A stretch of 64,000 nucleotides of DNA from Chitinophaga agri (GCF_010093065.1 NZ_CP048113.1:4030001-4094000); one strand, 5' to 3'; positions 1 to 10,253 are shown, counted from the first letter of the stretch. Notes: generated from the letters alone by a model not told the origin. Translations and numbers: made by a program.

Positions 1-569
1 AGTTCGAGCAGGAGAACGCCGAAAATCTGCGGCAACTACATCACTTCCCGTCTATTGTCATGTGGATCCTGTTCAATGAGGGCTGGGGGAAATACAATCA
101 GCAGGCCCTTACCGAGTGGATGAAACAAAGTGATCCCTCACGCATTATCAATGGACATTCCGGTGAGAACCTCGATCAGTATAGTACGACACCGGTCAGT
201 GACCGCTGGATCAGCAGTGATGTAGCGGATGTGCATTATTATCCGGGTCCTGCTATTGCGCCAGCTATTAATGGGAAAGCGAGGGTATTGGGTGAATGGG
301 GTGGTGTACGTGTACCCACGCCCGGACATCAGTGGGCGCCGGCGACCAGCTGGGGATATGTACAGGTGACGGCAGAAAGATTTGCACAACGGTATATGAG
401 TATGATGGAGCGGCTGAAGCGGTATGAGCAGCAGGGATTGTCGGGAGCGATCTATACACAACCGTATGACGTGGAGTCGGAGGAGAATGGGCTCATGACC
501 TATGACAGGAAAGTGATGAAGATGAAAGTGGAAGAAATGAGGAAGGTGAATAGTTTGCTTACCAGATAA
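1..569 (+). CDS. Glycoside hydrolase family 2 protein, 3' part only
   Basis: The reading frame is open from base 3 and its start lies outside the window. The protein matches the catalytic TIM-barrel half of the complete GH2 enzyme at 53634-56270 almost residue for residue. The acid/base Glu is in FNEGW (codon 78-80) and the nucleophile Glu is in VLGEWGG (codon 294-296). GH2 enzymes of this layout are beta-galactosidase, beta-mannosidase or beta-glucuronidase-like retaining glycosidases, usually secreted in Bacteroidota. This copy stops right after the GH2 core at VNSLLTR and lacks the long C-terminal extension of its paralogue. The exact sugar specificity cannot be read from the sequence. Confidence 0.88.
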   Translation, partial: FEQENAENLRQLHHFPSIVMWILFNEGWGKYNQQALTEWMKQSDPSRIINGHSGENLDQYSTTPVSDRWISSDVADVHYYPGPAIAPAINGKARVLGEWGGVRVPTPGHQWAPATSWGYVQVTAERFAQRYMSMMERLKRYEQQGLSGAIYTQPYDVESEENGLMTYDRKVMKMKVEEMRKVNSLLTR

Positions 570-574
570 TTGAA

Positions 575-602
575 AACAGCCGGATGATGTCACCCGGCTG
601 TT
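575..602. terminator. Bidirectional hairpin terminator between convergent genes
   Basis: A perfect 9-bp stem, AACAGCCGG pairing with CCGGCTGTT, sits six bases after the GH2 stop and ends before the stop of the opposing small gene at 607. It is likely shared by both transcripts. Confidence 0.7.
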
Positions 603-606
603 GTTG

Positions 607-951
607 TTAAAATGCCGTCGTCACATATGTCGAGATCACCACACATGGCTGATCAGGAATAGTGATCGCGCCACCACCAGGAGATGTCAGCGTGATAACA
701 CCTGTAGGGGCACCTGTACTGTAATAGGTCGTCGTCCACAGCGTGCCACCATTGGAAATGTAATACGCACCGTCAGCAAGCGACGTACAGAAAAAGCGGG
801 TCGAGTAATACGGCAGGTTATTAGCACTTCTCATCATTGTGGTATACTTCCAGGCTGGAATACTGGTAAACCGGTAAGCTTTAAAAGAGAGTACAGCGCC
901 GGTAATAGCAATCGCAACAAGCACGAGTAACAATAGTCTTGCTTTTTTCAT
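607..951 (-). CDS. Small exported protein, MKKA-type family, copy A
   Basis: The 114-residue product starts MKKARLLLLVLVAIA, a charged start followed by one hydrophobic segment (about residues 5-22) that is either an uncleaved anchor or a signal peptide. The rest is rich in Thr, Ser, Tyr and Gly and has two cysteines (FFCTS and QPCVV). The N-terminus is shared with four other small proteins in the window (9677, 10254, 14337 and 46106 minus), while the mature parts diverge. It faces the S9 peptidase gene at 1297 across a divergent spacer, and both carry the octamer/-7 promoter described below. I do not know its function. Short Bacteroidota families such as DUF6520 have a similar look, but I cannot confirm membership. 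It may be a secreted or surface substrate of the neighbouring enzymes. Confidence 0.72.
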   Translation of the reverse strand: MKKARLLLLVLVAIAITGAVLSFKAYRFTSIPAWKYTTMMRSANNLPYYSTRFFCTSLADGAYYISNGGTLWTTTYYSTGAPTGVITLTSPGGGAITIPDQPCVVISTYVTTAF

Positions 952-1009
952 GATGTAAGATTTGAATTTGTGAATAAACCTGTGTACGTGTGAAAAGTGG
1001 AATACACGT

Positions 1010-1046
1010 ATAAGTTAAGCGTAACGAAGGGAAGCTGCTTTGGAGA
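1010..1046 (-). promoter_or_regulatory. Regulon-1 type promoter of small exported gene A
   Basis: On the minus strand, TCTCCAAA (1046-1039) is followed after 21 nt by TAACTTAT (1017-1010), 59 nt upstream of the start codon. The octamer recurs before several functionally related genes in the window. The rest of the spacer 957-1296 holds only the promoter of the S9 gene. Confidence 0.5.
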
Positions 1047-1242
1047 TAGGGATTTCAATAAAAAAACCGGTGGGGACTTCCCTGGCTAATCCGGACCAGG
1101 GAAAGTCCGCCGGATCGTTCTTCTATATTGCTCTGGTAAGGTAGATCAATTTACACAATAAACTATCCACTGTCAAAGTTCTGCATTTCCACAACAGGAA
1201 TACTTAGTACCGAGGTACAATAATTGCTATGGATATTCCCGA

Positions 1243-1279
1243 TCTACTAAGTATTATACACACCCCATCCGCTACTTTA
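1243..1279 (+). promoter_or_regulatory. Regulon-1 type promoter of S9 peptidase 1
   Basis: TCTACTAA (1243-1250), then exactly 22 nt, then TACTTTA (1273-1279), 17 nt before the ATG at 1297. The same spacing occurs before the flavoproteins, thioredoxin 2 and membrane-protein genes. Confidence 0.55.
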
Positions 1280-1296
1280 AAGTGACTCCGGAAATT

Positions 1297-3843
1297 ATGA
1301 GATACATTGTCATCCTGCTGCTCTTTTGTCAACTTCTTGTTGTTAATGCCCAGAAGCCGCCTGTTACCAATATGACTTACAAAGGCTGGGAGATGGTATT
1401 AAACTATCATATCTCTGATGATGGCAGATATGTATGGTACACCTATGGATCGGAGTTGACGGGTACCACACTGGTGGTGAGAGCGGTCAGGGGTAGCTAC
1501 AGCAGGTTGTTTACGGGCGTACTGGAGGCTGCATTCACGGCGGACAATCAACATATAGTGTTTGTGTCTCCGAAAGGACTGGCTGTCCTGCAACCCGGTA
1601 CAGCTGATATTACTTATGATAAGCGAGTAAATAACTACACATTGCCCGAAAAGGGTGATGGCCGGTGGCTGACGGCAAAGATGTCAGACACGCTGGTATT
1701 AAAAGACCTGCACCATGATTCCACCTACTATCTTGCGGGGGTAGCTGCTTCGCTGTTTAATAAATCCGGGCGTATGCTGCTGCTTAAATACAAGGACAGC
1801 CTGATCTATTTGAACCTGCAGACCATGCAGCGACACAAAATTGCCTCACAATATAAATCCGATCATCTCATTTTTGACCATTCGGACACGGCGGTTGCCT
1901 TTACGAGCGGGCAACAACCCGATGTACAGCTGCATTACTTCAAGCCCGGTATGGATAGCGCAGGATACATCACCACAGCCCGGCATCCATCATTGGCTAA
2001 TATGCCCTTACAGTTTAGCCCTGATGATAAAAGTCTGTTCGTTAAACTCATACCCGAACGAAGTAAAACGCCCGATCTATCCTATAGTAAAGTAGTGGTC
2101 TGGGATTATCGCGATGCCCGGTTGCCCTCACAGCTACCCCCCGATCCTTATGGGCCATTTACCGGTGTGGTGGCTGTAGGTGGTGGTCAGATAAGGCAGT
2201 TGGATAACATTGACACATCGTTGGTAGCCCTACCGGGCAATAAGTATGCATTGGTAGCGAATGTCGTTAATGAAGAAGATAGCTACTGGAATGATACGCA
2301 AGTGCGCAGCTATGATCTCCTCTTACTAGCCAACGGGTATAGAAAGCGTATTATACCTTCACCCAGGCGTGTAACGGATATTGGTATATCTCCAGGGGAG
2401 CGTTTTGTGGTATGGTTTGATAATACTACGCATCATTACATGAGTTACGAAACCAGTACTGGTATTACGCGAAACATCAGCACTGCTGTTCCGGGCTGTT
2501 TGATCCATGACCGGATCAGCAGACTTGAAACGATTCCGTATGGCGTTGCCGGCTGGCTGGCGGACGATGAGCGGGTATTCATCTATGATGCGTTTGACAT
2601 CTGGCAGGTAGATCCTGCTGGTCAGCAGCCTCCTGTGAATATTACGGCTCACTATGGCATCAAACACCAGACCATCCTACGGATCGTGTATCCACAGTTA
2701 TTATCCACATTGCATTTGAATGACCCATTGTTAATCACCTGCCTGGATAGCGATAAGCGCAATGGATTTATGGAAGTCCGCCTGGGGACGAATGTATCTC
2801 CGGCGCCCATCAGCATGTCTCCTGTCGTCTATCACTTCCCGGCATTAGTGGCGCTCGAGCCACCTGCACCGATGAAAGCGCGTAAGGCGGGTGTGTACCT
2901 GTTACTGCAGCAAAGTGCCACACAGGCGCCTAATCTCGTAGTGACGACTGATTTTAAATCGTTCCACCCTGTTTCAGATCTACAACCTCAGCGTGCCTTC
3001 AACTGGCTGACTGCGGAGCTGGTCCGGTGGCCGATGCCCGGTGAGCGTGCTGGTACAGGAATTCTATACAAACCCGAGAACTTCGATAGTACTAAACAGT
3101 ATCCTGTCATCTTTACCTATTACGAAGAACGCAGCAACGAACTGCATATCTTCCCGCATGTCCGGTTGAGTACAGGTACGCTGACCATCGCCTGGTATGT
3201 AAGCAACGGCTACCTGGTCTTTGTGCCGGATATATATCGCCCTACCGGGCAAAATGGTCCGGCGATACTAAATACCGTTGAATCTGCGGCCAGGTATTTA
3301 TGTCACCGGTCCTATGTAAATGCCGCTAAACTCGGATTACAGGGGCATAGCTTCGGTGGATACGAGACGAATTATATCATCGCACATTCTGATTTATTTG
3401 CCGCGGCACAGTCGTCAGCTGCGCCATCGGAATTGATAGGGTTACATGGTGGACTGGGCTTCAGTGGCCGTAGCTATCATTATATATCGGAGGTAGGTCA
3501 GATGAACCAGGGGGTGAGTCCGTGGGAAGACCCGGCGTTGTATATGCAGGGATCACCGGTGCTGGATGCGGGTAAGATCAACACCCCACTATTAATGATG
3601 CATAATAAGGAAGATGGCGCCGTGCCGTTTTTACAGTCGGTGGCGTTGTTCACAGCGTTGCGGCGGTTGGGGAAGCCAGTGTGGTTGCTGGAGTATAAAG
3701 GGGAAGGGCATGTGTTGTATGACTGGGAGTGTCAGGCGGATTTTACGCGGAGGCAGGAGGCGTTCTTCGGGAAGTATCTGAAGGGGGAGGTATCTACATT
3801 TCATGAAGGGAGTGTGAGTAATGAGATCACGCTTTTTAAGTAA
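1297..3843 (+). CDS. Secreted S9-type (prolyl oligopeptidase-like) peptidase 1
   Basis: The 848-residue protein begins with a signal peptide (MRYIVILLLFCQLLVVNAQ). A long N-terminal region rich in beta-strand repeats looks like the beta-propeller of S9 peptidases, and an alpha/beta-hydrolase domain follows. The catalytic triad is visible: Ser685 in GHSFGG, Asp773 in HNKEDGAVPF and His805 in GEGHVLYD. S9 enzymes cut short peptides or release dipeptides, here probably in the periplasm or outside the cell. I chose ATG 1297 over the upstream GTG 1282 because it gives a clean signal peptide and lies just after the -7 box. Two paralogues occur at 11246-13909 and 43543-45765, each beside small exported protein genes, so a role in processing such peptides is plausible but unproven. 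Confidence 0.85.
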   Translation: MRYIVILLLFCQLLVVNAQKPPVTNMTYKGWEMVLNYHISDDGRYVWYTYGSELTGTTLVVRAVRGSYSRLFTGVLEAAFTADNQHIVFVSPKGLAVLQPGTADITYDKRVNNYTLPEKGDGRWLTAKMSDTLVLKDLHHDSTYYLAGVAASLFNKSGRMLLLKYKDSLIYLNLQTMQRHKIASQYKSDHLIFDHSDTAVAFTSGQQPDVQLHYFKPGMDSAGYITTARHPSLANMPLQFSPDDKSLFVKLIPERSKTPDLSYSKVVVWDYRDARLPSQLPPDPYGPFTGVVAVGGGQIRQLDNIDTSLVALPGNKYALVANVVNEEDSYWNDTQVRSYDLLLLANGYRKRIIPSPRRVTDIGISPGERFVVWFDNTTHHYMSYETSTGITRNISTAVPGCLIHDRISRLETIPYGVAGWLADDERVFIYDAFDIWQVDPAGQQPPVNITAHYGIKHQTILRIVYPQLLSTLHLNDPLLITCLDSDKRNGFMEVRLGTNVSPAPISMSPVVYHFPALVALEPPAPMKARKAGVYLLLQQSATQAPNLVVTTDFKSFHPVSDLQPQRAFNWLTAELVRWPMPGERAGTGILYKPENFDSTKQYPVIFTYYEERSNELHIFPHVRLSTGTLTIAWYVSNGYLVFVPDIYRPTGQNGPAILNTVESAARYLCHRSYVNAAKLGLQGHSFGGYETNYIIAHSDLFAAAQSSAAPSELIGLHGGLGFSGRSYHYISEVGQMNQGVSPWEDPALYMQGSPVLDAGKINTPLLMMHNKEDGAVPFLQSVALFTALRRLGKPVWLLEYKGEGHVLYDWECQADFTRRQEAFFGKYLKGEVSTFHEGSVSNEITLFK

Positions 3844-3849
3844 ATAAAA

Positions 3850-3886
3850 TTGCAGGCTTGCACTATTAGTGAGTGGAAGCCTGCAA
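3850..3886. terminator. Bidirectional hairpin terminator
   Basis: A perfect 10-bp stem, TTGCAGGCTT with AAGCCTGCAA, lies between the convergent S9 gene (ends 3843) and thioredoxin-like gene (ends 3907). Confidence 0.7.
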
Positions 3887-3906
3887 CGATCTACGATTTA
3901 GATTAT

Positions 3907-4401
3907 TTATGATCTAAGCACTTTCTTCAAAGAATCTACGCCCACCGACCCTACAATAATCTCTCTGAACTCCTTTTTCTTATCATATACTGCCATATAG
4001 GGATAACCAGGTGCTTTGTAATAAGTAAAAAAGAAAGCATTCATATCTTTTCCAATGGTGACGTTCTTATACTTGTCCAGTTTAAACAACGTATCATACA
4101 TGTGAATTTCCTTAAAATCGGCTACGCTCACCAAATAAAAACGCACGTCTTTTAGTTCATTCATACGTGTAACGATCTCTTTCGTGAAGGCCTGGCAGTA
4201 GGGACAGTCAGGTCCGAAAAAGAACAGCACCACCGGTTTCCCTTTCGGAATATCGGCCGTATTGAACTTCACCGTAGTATCCATCATCTGGATCTTAAAG
4301 GCAGGTAGTTCCCTGGCAATTCCCTTTGGTAACGTACGTGGGGGCTTTTCCTTACAGCTGATCATACCAATGATTAGCAGGGCTAAAAACAATACTCTCA
4401 T
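3907..4401 (-). CDS. Thioredoxin-like lipoprotein 1
   Basis: The 164-residue protein has a lipoprotein signal with lipobox GMISC (Cys16 lipidated) and a thioredoxin fold of the TlpA/AhpC-TSA type with active site Cys66-Pro-Tyr-Cys69. It should act on the periplasmic side of a membrane as a thiol-disulfide reductase or oxidase. It starts three bases after the stop of the flavoprotein-membrane fusion at 4405, so the two are almost surely co-transcribed from the promoter at 7604-7568. A paralogue at 23237-23728 is paired with another membrane protein of the same family. This repeated pairing suggests a shared pathway, perhaps handling the paired cysteines of the small exported proteins. Confidence 0.82.
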   Translation of the reverse strand: MRVLFLALLIIGMISCKEKPPRTLPKGIARELPAFKIQMMDTTVKFNTADIPKGKPVVLFFFGPDCPYCQAFTKEIVTRMNELKDVRFYLVSVADFKEIHMYDTLFKLDKYKNVTIGKDMNAFFFTYYKAPGYPYMAVYDKKKEFREIIVGSVGVDSLKKVLRS

Positions 4402-4404
4402 CTT

Positions 4405-7400
4405 TTATGCTATTTTATTGTTGGCTGCTTTCCAGATATAATCTATCAGTAGCAACCCGAAAGAGAAAAATATTAATATCGGCAACATCTGGAACCGCAA
4501 GGCAATCTGGGATGCGAACACACTGAATCCGAAATTGATAACCCAAAGACCGAATGCTAACAACAAGCCGATGGATAATGCCTTATTGTGCCGGAATCCT
4601 TTCAACATCACGAATCCAAACAGACTGAAGATAAACACGACATTCATCATACCTACCAGGATAGGATAGAAGCTAAGAATAGTTACTTTCAGGTCTTTGA
4701 AATGCGTTTTTAACTTCCGGGACTCGTAGCCGAACCACATCTGGCCGATAGGCGCAATACTGTCCTTCCCCATATTGTAAGTATCCAGGAATTCCACCGG
4801 TGGAGCGTAGTACTTTAATGTGTTCGGCAACAGATAGTATTGCGTAAAAGTAACCGGATACTGTTTGATCAGGTAGGCACCGTACTCCGAGTACAACGGT
4901 CCGACTGACGCCCACTTTCTTAATATATGCGAGGTAGAGTCTTTCTGGAACTTCCGGAACATATACTGTTGCAGAGGCGACTTGGGATCCCACATGTACC
5001 AGGTATTGGCAATCATCATTTCCTGCGGATGCATAAAGATATTCCTGGTGGTATCGAAATAGGTCCTAACCATTTTATCCAGCTGTTTGAACTTGGCCGG
5101 CATTTTAGGCGGCGGCTCGTCCTGCACAAACCGGTATGCATACAGCGCATTATTAGCCATCTGCCAGCCACTGAATGGCGAGAATTGCCTGATGCCGGTT
5201 AACCGGTCATACTGATTGCTGGTATGGTAGACAAACCCTGCGATCAGTATCAGACTGGATAAAATACCGACCACCTTCTGCCGCCATGGCTGACGACTAA
5301 TGATAAATGCCAGTGCAGCCACTATCGGATAAAACAACGCATTATACCTTACAGTGAATGCCAACAGGATGACAACGGCATGCAGGATGATCAACGTCTT
5401 ATCAGGCTTATGCAATATCCACAGTAACAAGGTAAACCATACCAGGCTCAGACTCAGGAACAGTGCATCGCTGGATACATAATTAGCGATGTACAGGAAT
5501 ACCGGGTTAAACAGCATGCCTGCGAAGAGTATACCAAAGATCACTTTGCCTGGCCGGTAGAAATACCCCAATGTAAATACCAGCGCCAATGCACCTGATT
5601 GTAATAACAGGTATTGCAATGCTACCAGCGCGGTATCAGACTTGGTGAACGTACTAAACAACCGTAAGAACTTGGAATAGCCTATCGGGTAGGTGTTAAT
5701 ATTGAAATTGCCGTAGGCAGATTCCAGGTATACATAAGAGTCTCCGTCGATAAAACCCGCTGATGGATAGAAGTATTTAAATATCAGAAACTGAGCGATT
5801 ATTCCCAGGCCTGCAAAAAAGATTAACAACTTATTCCATGGCATGTCCCATAGGTATTCTTTGAAGGATAATGCAGGCTTTGGAATAACAGCCGCAGGAG
5901 GGGCGTCGGCTTTATCTTTTTCCTCATGGTATTCCTGTTCGGTGTTAATCGCCCAGATATTATCTTTTGACGTAATGCCATCGATGATGTTATCCACAGC
6001 CACCATAGCGGTCAACATGGAGTGGTCAGCATTGTTGTATTTATGCATGCCATTGCGCCCTACCAGGAAAAGATTCTCCAGCGTATCAGTATATGCTCTC
6101 ACCTTATCGAAATGCGCATATGCGCCGAAGTAAGCCGGGTAGGTCTTTTCTACCCTCAGCACAGTACTGTCCAATACATTATCGATAGATGCCAGTCCGA
6201 TCTTCTGCAGCTCGCTGATAGCGATAGCAGCTATCTCACTGTCAGGTAATTTCCAGAAGTCATCTGTCTCATTACAGAAGAATTCCATCCCCACCCAGGC
6301 GGTGTCAGGATCGTTCACCATGTATGGGCTCCAGTTATTGAACAACTGCAGGCGGCCCACTTTCACATCCTTCTCCTGAATGTAGATCCAGGTATCTTCC
6401 AGTTTTAACGGCTTCCACTCGCCGGTGTGTTTGTCCAGGAAGGATAATTTCCTTAGCAAGATACCCACGGTGATAAAATCACGGTATTGCAATTTAGAAG
6501 CAATATCGCTTACATTGGCGGGCACATTGCCAACAATGCCTCCGATCAGTTCTTTCACCGGCATGGTGCTGAAGAAGTAATCGCCGGTGAGTCTGAGCTC
6601 TTCACCGGTTTTATTATTGACAGCGGTAACAGCTGTTACTGTATTATCTTCTGTATAGATGTTCTTCACATCGCAGTGCATGTGGATAATACCGCCCATT
6701 TCCTGGACTTGTCTGGCGACTTCTTCCCATAACTGTCCGGGGCCTAACTTCGGATAGAAGAACTTTTCAATCAGACTCGTTTCCGTCCCTTTCTGGGCAA
6801 TTCCGCCTTCATCTTTTTTCTTCTTTTTGGATAATTCCTGTATCGCGTGCTCTATTGCCTTGCTGATGCTCACGCCTTTGATACGCTGCGCTCCCCATTC
6901 TGCCGGGATCTCATCGCAGGGCACTCCCCATACCTTCTCCGTATAATCTTTAAAAAAGAGGTGATATAAGGTCTTACCGAACCGGTTGATCATAAAGTCG
7001 GCCAGGCTTTTTTCCGGCTTTTTAGGAAACACCTGCGCCCAGAGATAGGACACCAGGATCGCAATCGTCCTGGCGACGCCTAACTTTTTCAACGTCTCCA
7101 CCGATAAGGTGATCGGATAAGTGAAAAACTTCCGGAGGAAGTAGATCCTGGATAAGCGGTTTCGCACCAGCATGACTTTATCAGGATCATCACTCTTAAT
7201 ACCAGGAAAGTCCTTCCTGTTGATTTCCCTGGTCTTATTCTGATAGGTGATCTGGTGGCTGTCATTGCCTTCTTCTAATGGCAGGATATTCAGCCACCAA
7301 TGCATCACCCTGTCCGACTTAGAGAAGAACCGGTGGCCGCCAATGTCCATGCGGTTCCCTTTATAGTTGATCGTCTTCGAGATACCACCTATATCTCCGC

Positions 7401-7509
7401 TTTTCTCCAATATGACAGGGATAATATCTGTGCGTTGTAGCATCTCATAGGCAGCAGTCAATCCGGCAGGACCTGCTCCTATGATAATGGCTTTTCTTTT
7501 AGCATCCAT
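4405..7509 (-). CDS. Fusion of FAD-dependent oxidoreductase with GT-C-like polytopic membrane protein
   Basis: The 1034-residue protein has two parts. Residues 1 to about 520 form a NAD(P)/FAD oxidoreductase of the protoporphyrinogen oxidase/UDP-galactopyranose mutase-like group, with Rossmann motif [14 protein letters not shown] at residues 8-21 and the [15 protein letters not shown] segment. It is nearly identical in layout to the stand-alone 551-residue protein at 58326-59981. A Pro/Ala-rich linker leads to about 475 residues with 10-12 predicted membrane segments, matching the separate membrane proteins at 7615, 23884 and 41973. This half keeps the DSYxYL and [12 protein letters not shown] motifs. 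The FAD domain precedes the first membrane segment and should be cytoplasmic. The membrane half resembles lipid-sugar-dependent glycosyltransferases (GT39/ArnT-like), which is an inference from topology and the early Asp. The fusion implies that both act in one pathway. Confidence 0.82.
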   Translation of the reverse strand: MDAKRKAIIIGAGPAGLTAAYEMLQRTDIIPVILEKSGDIGGISKTINYKGNRMDIGGHRFFSKSDRVMHWWLNILPLEEGNDSHQITYQNKTREINRKDFPGIKSDDPDKVMLVRNRLSRIYFLRKFFTYPITLSVETLKKLGVARTIAILVSYLWAQVFPKKPEKSLADFMINRFGKTLYHLFFKDYTEKVWGVPCDEIPAEWGAQRIKGVSISKAIEHAIQELSKKKKKDEGGIAQKGTETSLIEKFFYPKLGPGQLWEEVARQVQEMGGIIHMHCDVKNIYTEDNTVTAVTAVNNKTGEELRLTGDYFFSTMPVKELIGGIVGNVPANVSDIASKLQYRDFITVGILLRKLSFLDKHTGEWKPLKLEDTWIYIQEKDVKVGRLQLFNNWSPYMVNDPDTAWVGMEFFCNETDDFWKLPDSEIAAIAISELQKIGLASIDNVLDSTVLRVEKTYPAYFGAYAHFDKVRAYTDTLENLFLVGRNGMHKYNNADHSMLTAMVAVDNIIDGITSKDNIWAINTEQEYHEEKDKADAPPAAVIPKPALSFKEYLWDMPWNKLLIFFAGLGIIAQFLIFKYFYPSAGFIDGDSYVYLESAYGNFNINTYPIGYSKFLRLFSTFTKSDTALVALQYLLLQSGALALVFTLGYFYRPGKVIFGILFAGMLFNPVFLYIANYVSSDALFLSLSLVWFTLLLWILHKPDKTLIILHAVVILLAFTVRYNALFYPIVAALAFIISRQPWRQKVVGILSSLILIAGFVYHTSNQYDRLTGIRQFSPFSGWQMANNALYAYRFVQDEPPPKMPAKFKQLDKMVRTYFDTTRNIFMHPQEMMIANTWYMWDPKSPLQQYMFRKFQKDSTSHILRKWASVGPLYSEYGAYLIKQYPVTFTQYYLLPNTLKYYAPPVEFLDTYNMGKDSIAPIGQMWFGYESRKLKTHFKDLKVTILSFYPILVGMMNVVFIFSLFGFVMLKGFRHNKALSIGLLLAFGLWVINFGFSVFASQIALRFQMLPILIFFSFGLLLIDYIWKAANNKIA

Positions 7510-7567
7510 AATGTGGTATTGATAAATGTGAAACAGGGCGCCTCCAATGGGTCATGGTTAACTGTTC

Positions 7568-7604
7568 TAAAGTACCACAGTATTCATTGTAATTTGTTAG
7601 GAGA
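7568..7604 (-). promoter_or_regulatory. Regulon-1 type promoter of the fusion-thioredoxin operon
   Basis: Minus strand TCTCCTAA (7604-7597), 22 nt, TACTTTA (7574-7568), about 58 nt upstream of the start codon at 7509. The octamer lies only 10 bases from the stop codon of the next upstream gene, which supports an independent promoter. Confidence 0.55.
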
Positions 7605-7614
7605 AAGCGGATAA

Positions 7615-9147
7615 TTATACCGCCGGGTCAGGGAGCGGATCATCTTCTTTCACTGCAGCAGGTTTGGACTCCATGCTTTCCTGGATGACAAAGCCGAGTA
7701 GTAAGACAGCAAACGCCAGGGTGAAGATGAACGGGAATGCCTGGTATCTTAGGACGATAGGCGATGCCAGTACGCTAAAGGCCAGGTTGCCCAGCCAGAT
7801 AGTCAGCATCAGCCAGAGGACTTTTTTATAGTAAGGCGTCACTTTAGAAAAACCTCCCAGTATGACAAAGCCGATAAAGCCAAAGAAAAAGACAACGTTA
7901 ATCATTGCTAACAGCAATGGAAATACATTCGTAAGCCAGATCGTGTTATCCTTTGAGAAATGGTGGACTTTATTGGACTTATACCCAAACCAGGATACTG
8001 CACCGGGATCTACTTCATTTTTTCCCATGTTAAACCATCCCAGGAACTCTGTGGGTGGGGAGTAGTAGTTGATGAAATTCGGCCAGATGTAGTAGCGGAG
8101 AAATGCTCCGGGGTGTTGTTTGATCAACCACGTTCCGTATTGCCCATAAAGAGGGGATACCGCCGCCCAACGTTGAAGATAAGGCGTCGTGCTGTCTCTT
8201 TTGTATTTCTCAAATAGGTACTGTTTGAGTGGGGCTTTGTCATCCCAGAGATAGTAGATACCTAATTCGGCATCTGGACGGGGGACTTGCCTGAGGCGGT
8301 TCAGCGAGTCCATGTGTTTGATGGTGATATTATGGAGGGTCACAAACTGCTTGGGGATATTTGACCTTTGTGGTGGAACATGCGCATACATGAACAGCGC
8401 ATTACTCCCCATCTGCCAACCTCCAAAAGGGGAGAAGGTCGCGACACCGAGTCTTTCTTTAAAGGTCAATGTGGTATATAGCACAAACCATCCTACAGGG
8501 AGGATTACAATAGCTATTTTCAACAATTTCTCTTTGAATGAGTCCCGGGTGGTAAGAAAGACCAGGATGCTGATAAATGGGTAATATAAGGCGTTATAGC
8601 GTACGGAAAAGACAAAACCGAGTATGAGGGCATGGGCGATTAGCATCTTGGCATTTGGGGCGTATAAGAGCCAAAAAAGGCTGGTGAGCCAGAGAAGGCT
8701 GAGGGTAGCGAACAGGGCATCGCTGGAGACGAAGTTAGCGATGTATAGCCAGAGTGGGTTTAAGACTAGTAATGCGAAGATAATTCGCATGAGCCATTTA
8801 CCGGGTTGTAGTAAATAGTTGATGGAAAACAGGAAGAATAGTATGGAGAATTGTAATAGGGTGTATTGGATGAGGACTAAGGCGGTGTCGGATCTATTAA
8901 ATACGCTAACAAAGCGGAGGAACTTTGAGTATCCTACCGGCCACATGTTAATGTTGACGTTATTGAATGCAGCGTCTATGTAGGAGTAGGAATCAGGGAG
9001 AAAATTCGGAAATGGATATAATTTGAGAATAATCGTTATGCAAATAGCTGATAATAGCATTGATAGGAGTAATAACCACCTGTGTTCACGGCTGTACCAG
9101 ATGCTCTGGATAAATTCCTTTGGAAGTAATGGGGTTGAAAACGTCAT
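7615..9147 (-). CDS. GT-C-like polytopic membrane protein (copy 2)
   Basis: The 510-residue protein has about 10-12 hydrophobic segments. Its first outer loop carries PDSYSYID, followed by NMWPVGYSKFLR; both motifs are conserved in the other three copies. The middle holds SPFGGWQMGSNALFMYAH and a long soluble loop ending PPTEFLGWFNMG. This layout is reminiscent of GT-C glycosyltransferases such as ArnT/PMT, where an Asp in the first outer loop is catalytic. I cannot prove the activity, and an integral membrane protein of unknown function is the safe reading. It lies upstream of the fusion gene, whose second half is its paralogue, but has its own promoter. The C-terminus ends in an acidic cytoplasmic tail. 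Confidence 0.72.
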   Translation of the reverse strand: MTFSTPLLPKEFIQSIWYSREHRWLLLLSMLLSAICITIILKLYPFPNFLPDSYSYIDAAFNNVNINMWPVGYSKFLRFVSVFNRSDTALVLIQYTLLQFSILFFLFSINYLLQPGKWLMRIIFALLVLNPLWLYIANFVSSDALFATLSLLWLTSLFWLLYAPNAKMLIAHALILGFVFSVRYNALYYPFISILVFLTTRDSFKEKLLKIAIVILPVGWFVLYTTLTFKERLGVATFSPFGGWQMGSNALFMYAHVPPQRSNIPKQFVTLHNITIKHMDSLNRLRQVPRPDAELGIYYLWDDKAPLKQYLFEKYKRDSTTPYLQRWAAVSPLYGQYGTWLIKQHPGAFLRYYIWPNFINYYSPPTEFLGWFNMGKNEVDPGAVSWFGYKSNKVHHFSKDNTIWLTNVFPLLLAMINVVFFFGFIGFVILGGFSKVTPYYKKVLWLMLTIWLGNLAFSVLASPIVLRYQAFPFIFTLAFAVLLLGFVIQESMESKPAAVKEDDPLPDPAV

Positions 9148-9177
9148 ATGGATGAATGTTAATGTTCCGGTTGGAGA

Positions 9178-9215
9178 GGAAGTTACATAGGGAGGAGGGA
9201 ATATTAGTTATTAGA
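9178..9215 (-). promoter_or_regulatory. Degenerate regulon-1 type promoter of membrane protein copy 2
   Basis: Minus strand TCTAATAA (9215-9208), 22 nt, TAACTTCC (9185-9178), 30 nt upstream of the start at 9147. The spacing is exact, but the octamer lacks the central CC pair. Confidence 0.35.
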
Positions 9216-9676
9216 TAGGGAATTGTTTGGTGTAATTAGACATAATAGTTCCCATCTATAATTTCTTGAAACCACGTAAGATAATAACAATGCAGGATAC
9301 AGAAAATCCTGTCATTCTAGTAAAAAAAAGCTTTCTACTAAAACAAAAAAAAAACAACGCTCTAACTTCGTAACATGAAATCGCTTATTAAATTTTCAAT
9401 ACTATAATTAGAATATTTTATTCGTGAGCAGGACTATAAAAGTGTCCAGGTGTTACGTTCACAGCGAGTTATTGTAATAAATCAATTTTCATATTTCATA
9501 AAGCTCAATCAGACAGTGGTACTTAACAACTATTTAAGCATTTAGAATTAATCCAAGCTCTGACGAAAAGACTAAATTATAATGGCACCTCAGTAACAGT
9601 ATACTTTACAATTCTATACTAGCAAGAAATAATGTGCGCTAAATAATATAATTTCTTAAATACTAAAACATACAAT
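9216..9676. other. AT-rich spacer without a gene
   Basis: About 460 bases of strongly AT-rich DNA with A runs. I see no open frame and no RNA gene. A possible -7 box TACTTTAC lies at 9602-9609, 67 nt before the ATG at 9677. The region marks the left edge of the AT-rich island that reaches to about 18.9 kb. Confidence 0.4.
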
Positions 9677-10063
9677 ATGAAAAAAGCCAAAATAATTCTC
9701 GTATTAGTTTCGTTATTAGCTGCAGCCGGAGGTGTATTCTCATATAACACAATCAAGGCCATGCGTAACATGAGGCCTGCATATACTTATACTGGCGGAA
9801 TTACCTGGACCAGTACCACCATAGGCATAAAAATATATAGTACAACAATTCCTGTGTGCGTAACTCTTTCAATTCTTGGCAAAACTGCATATGTGACTAA
9901 TGTAGGCATACCTGCCGCCGACGTATATACCACTGCCAATGCGAATACTATATTTACTACAACAACTGCCGTAGGAGGTCCAACCGTGAGTACAACTCTA
10001 CCGATAACTATTTGCAACACCCATGCCCCATTGACCAACACGCTAGCCACGACTCTCCAGTAA
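9677..10063 (+). CDS. Small Thr-rich exported protein, copy B
   Basis: The 128-residue product starts MKKAKIILVLVSLLAAAGGVFSY, a single membrane segment or signal peptide. About 100 residues rich in Thr, Val, Pro and Ala follow. It has two cysteines, in IPVCVTLS and TICNTH, at the same relative positions as in copies C and D. The motifs RPAYTYTGG, VYSTT.PVC, SNVGIPA.DVY, FTTTT and GGPTVSTTLP are shared with C and D, so the three form one closely related set. The mature part looks like a beta-rich disulfide-linked domain. Function is unknown. It lies upstream of copy C in the same direction and beside S9 peptidase 2, which suggests a substrate or partner role. Confidence 0.7.
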   Translation: MKKAKIILVLVSLLAAAGGVFSYNTIKAMRNMRPAYTYTGGITWTSTTIGIKIYSTTIPVCVTLSILGKTAYVTNVGIPAADVYTTANANTIFTTTTAVGGPTVSTTLPITICNTHAPLTNTLATTLQ

Positions 10064-10253
10064 CGACAAAATAAAATCTCTGAATATTCTACAGAATGCC
10101 TATAACGTGACCATGATTTTACTGGTAAGCAAACTGCACGGGCTGGCTACAAAATTGTTATTATATATAATCTATTATCTATCCGTTGAAGTAACTAGAA
10201 AAGTTGTAAATAAGCAACTCCTTACAAAATCACCTAATTACAAACAAAGTTCC

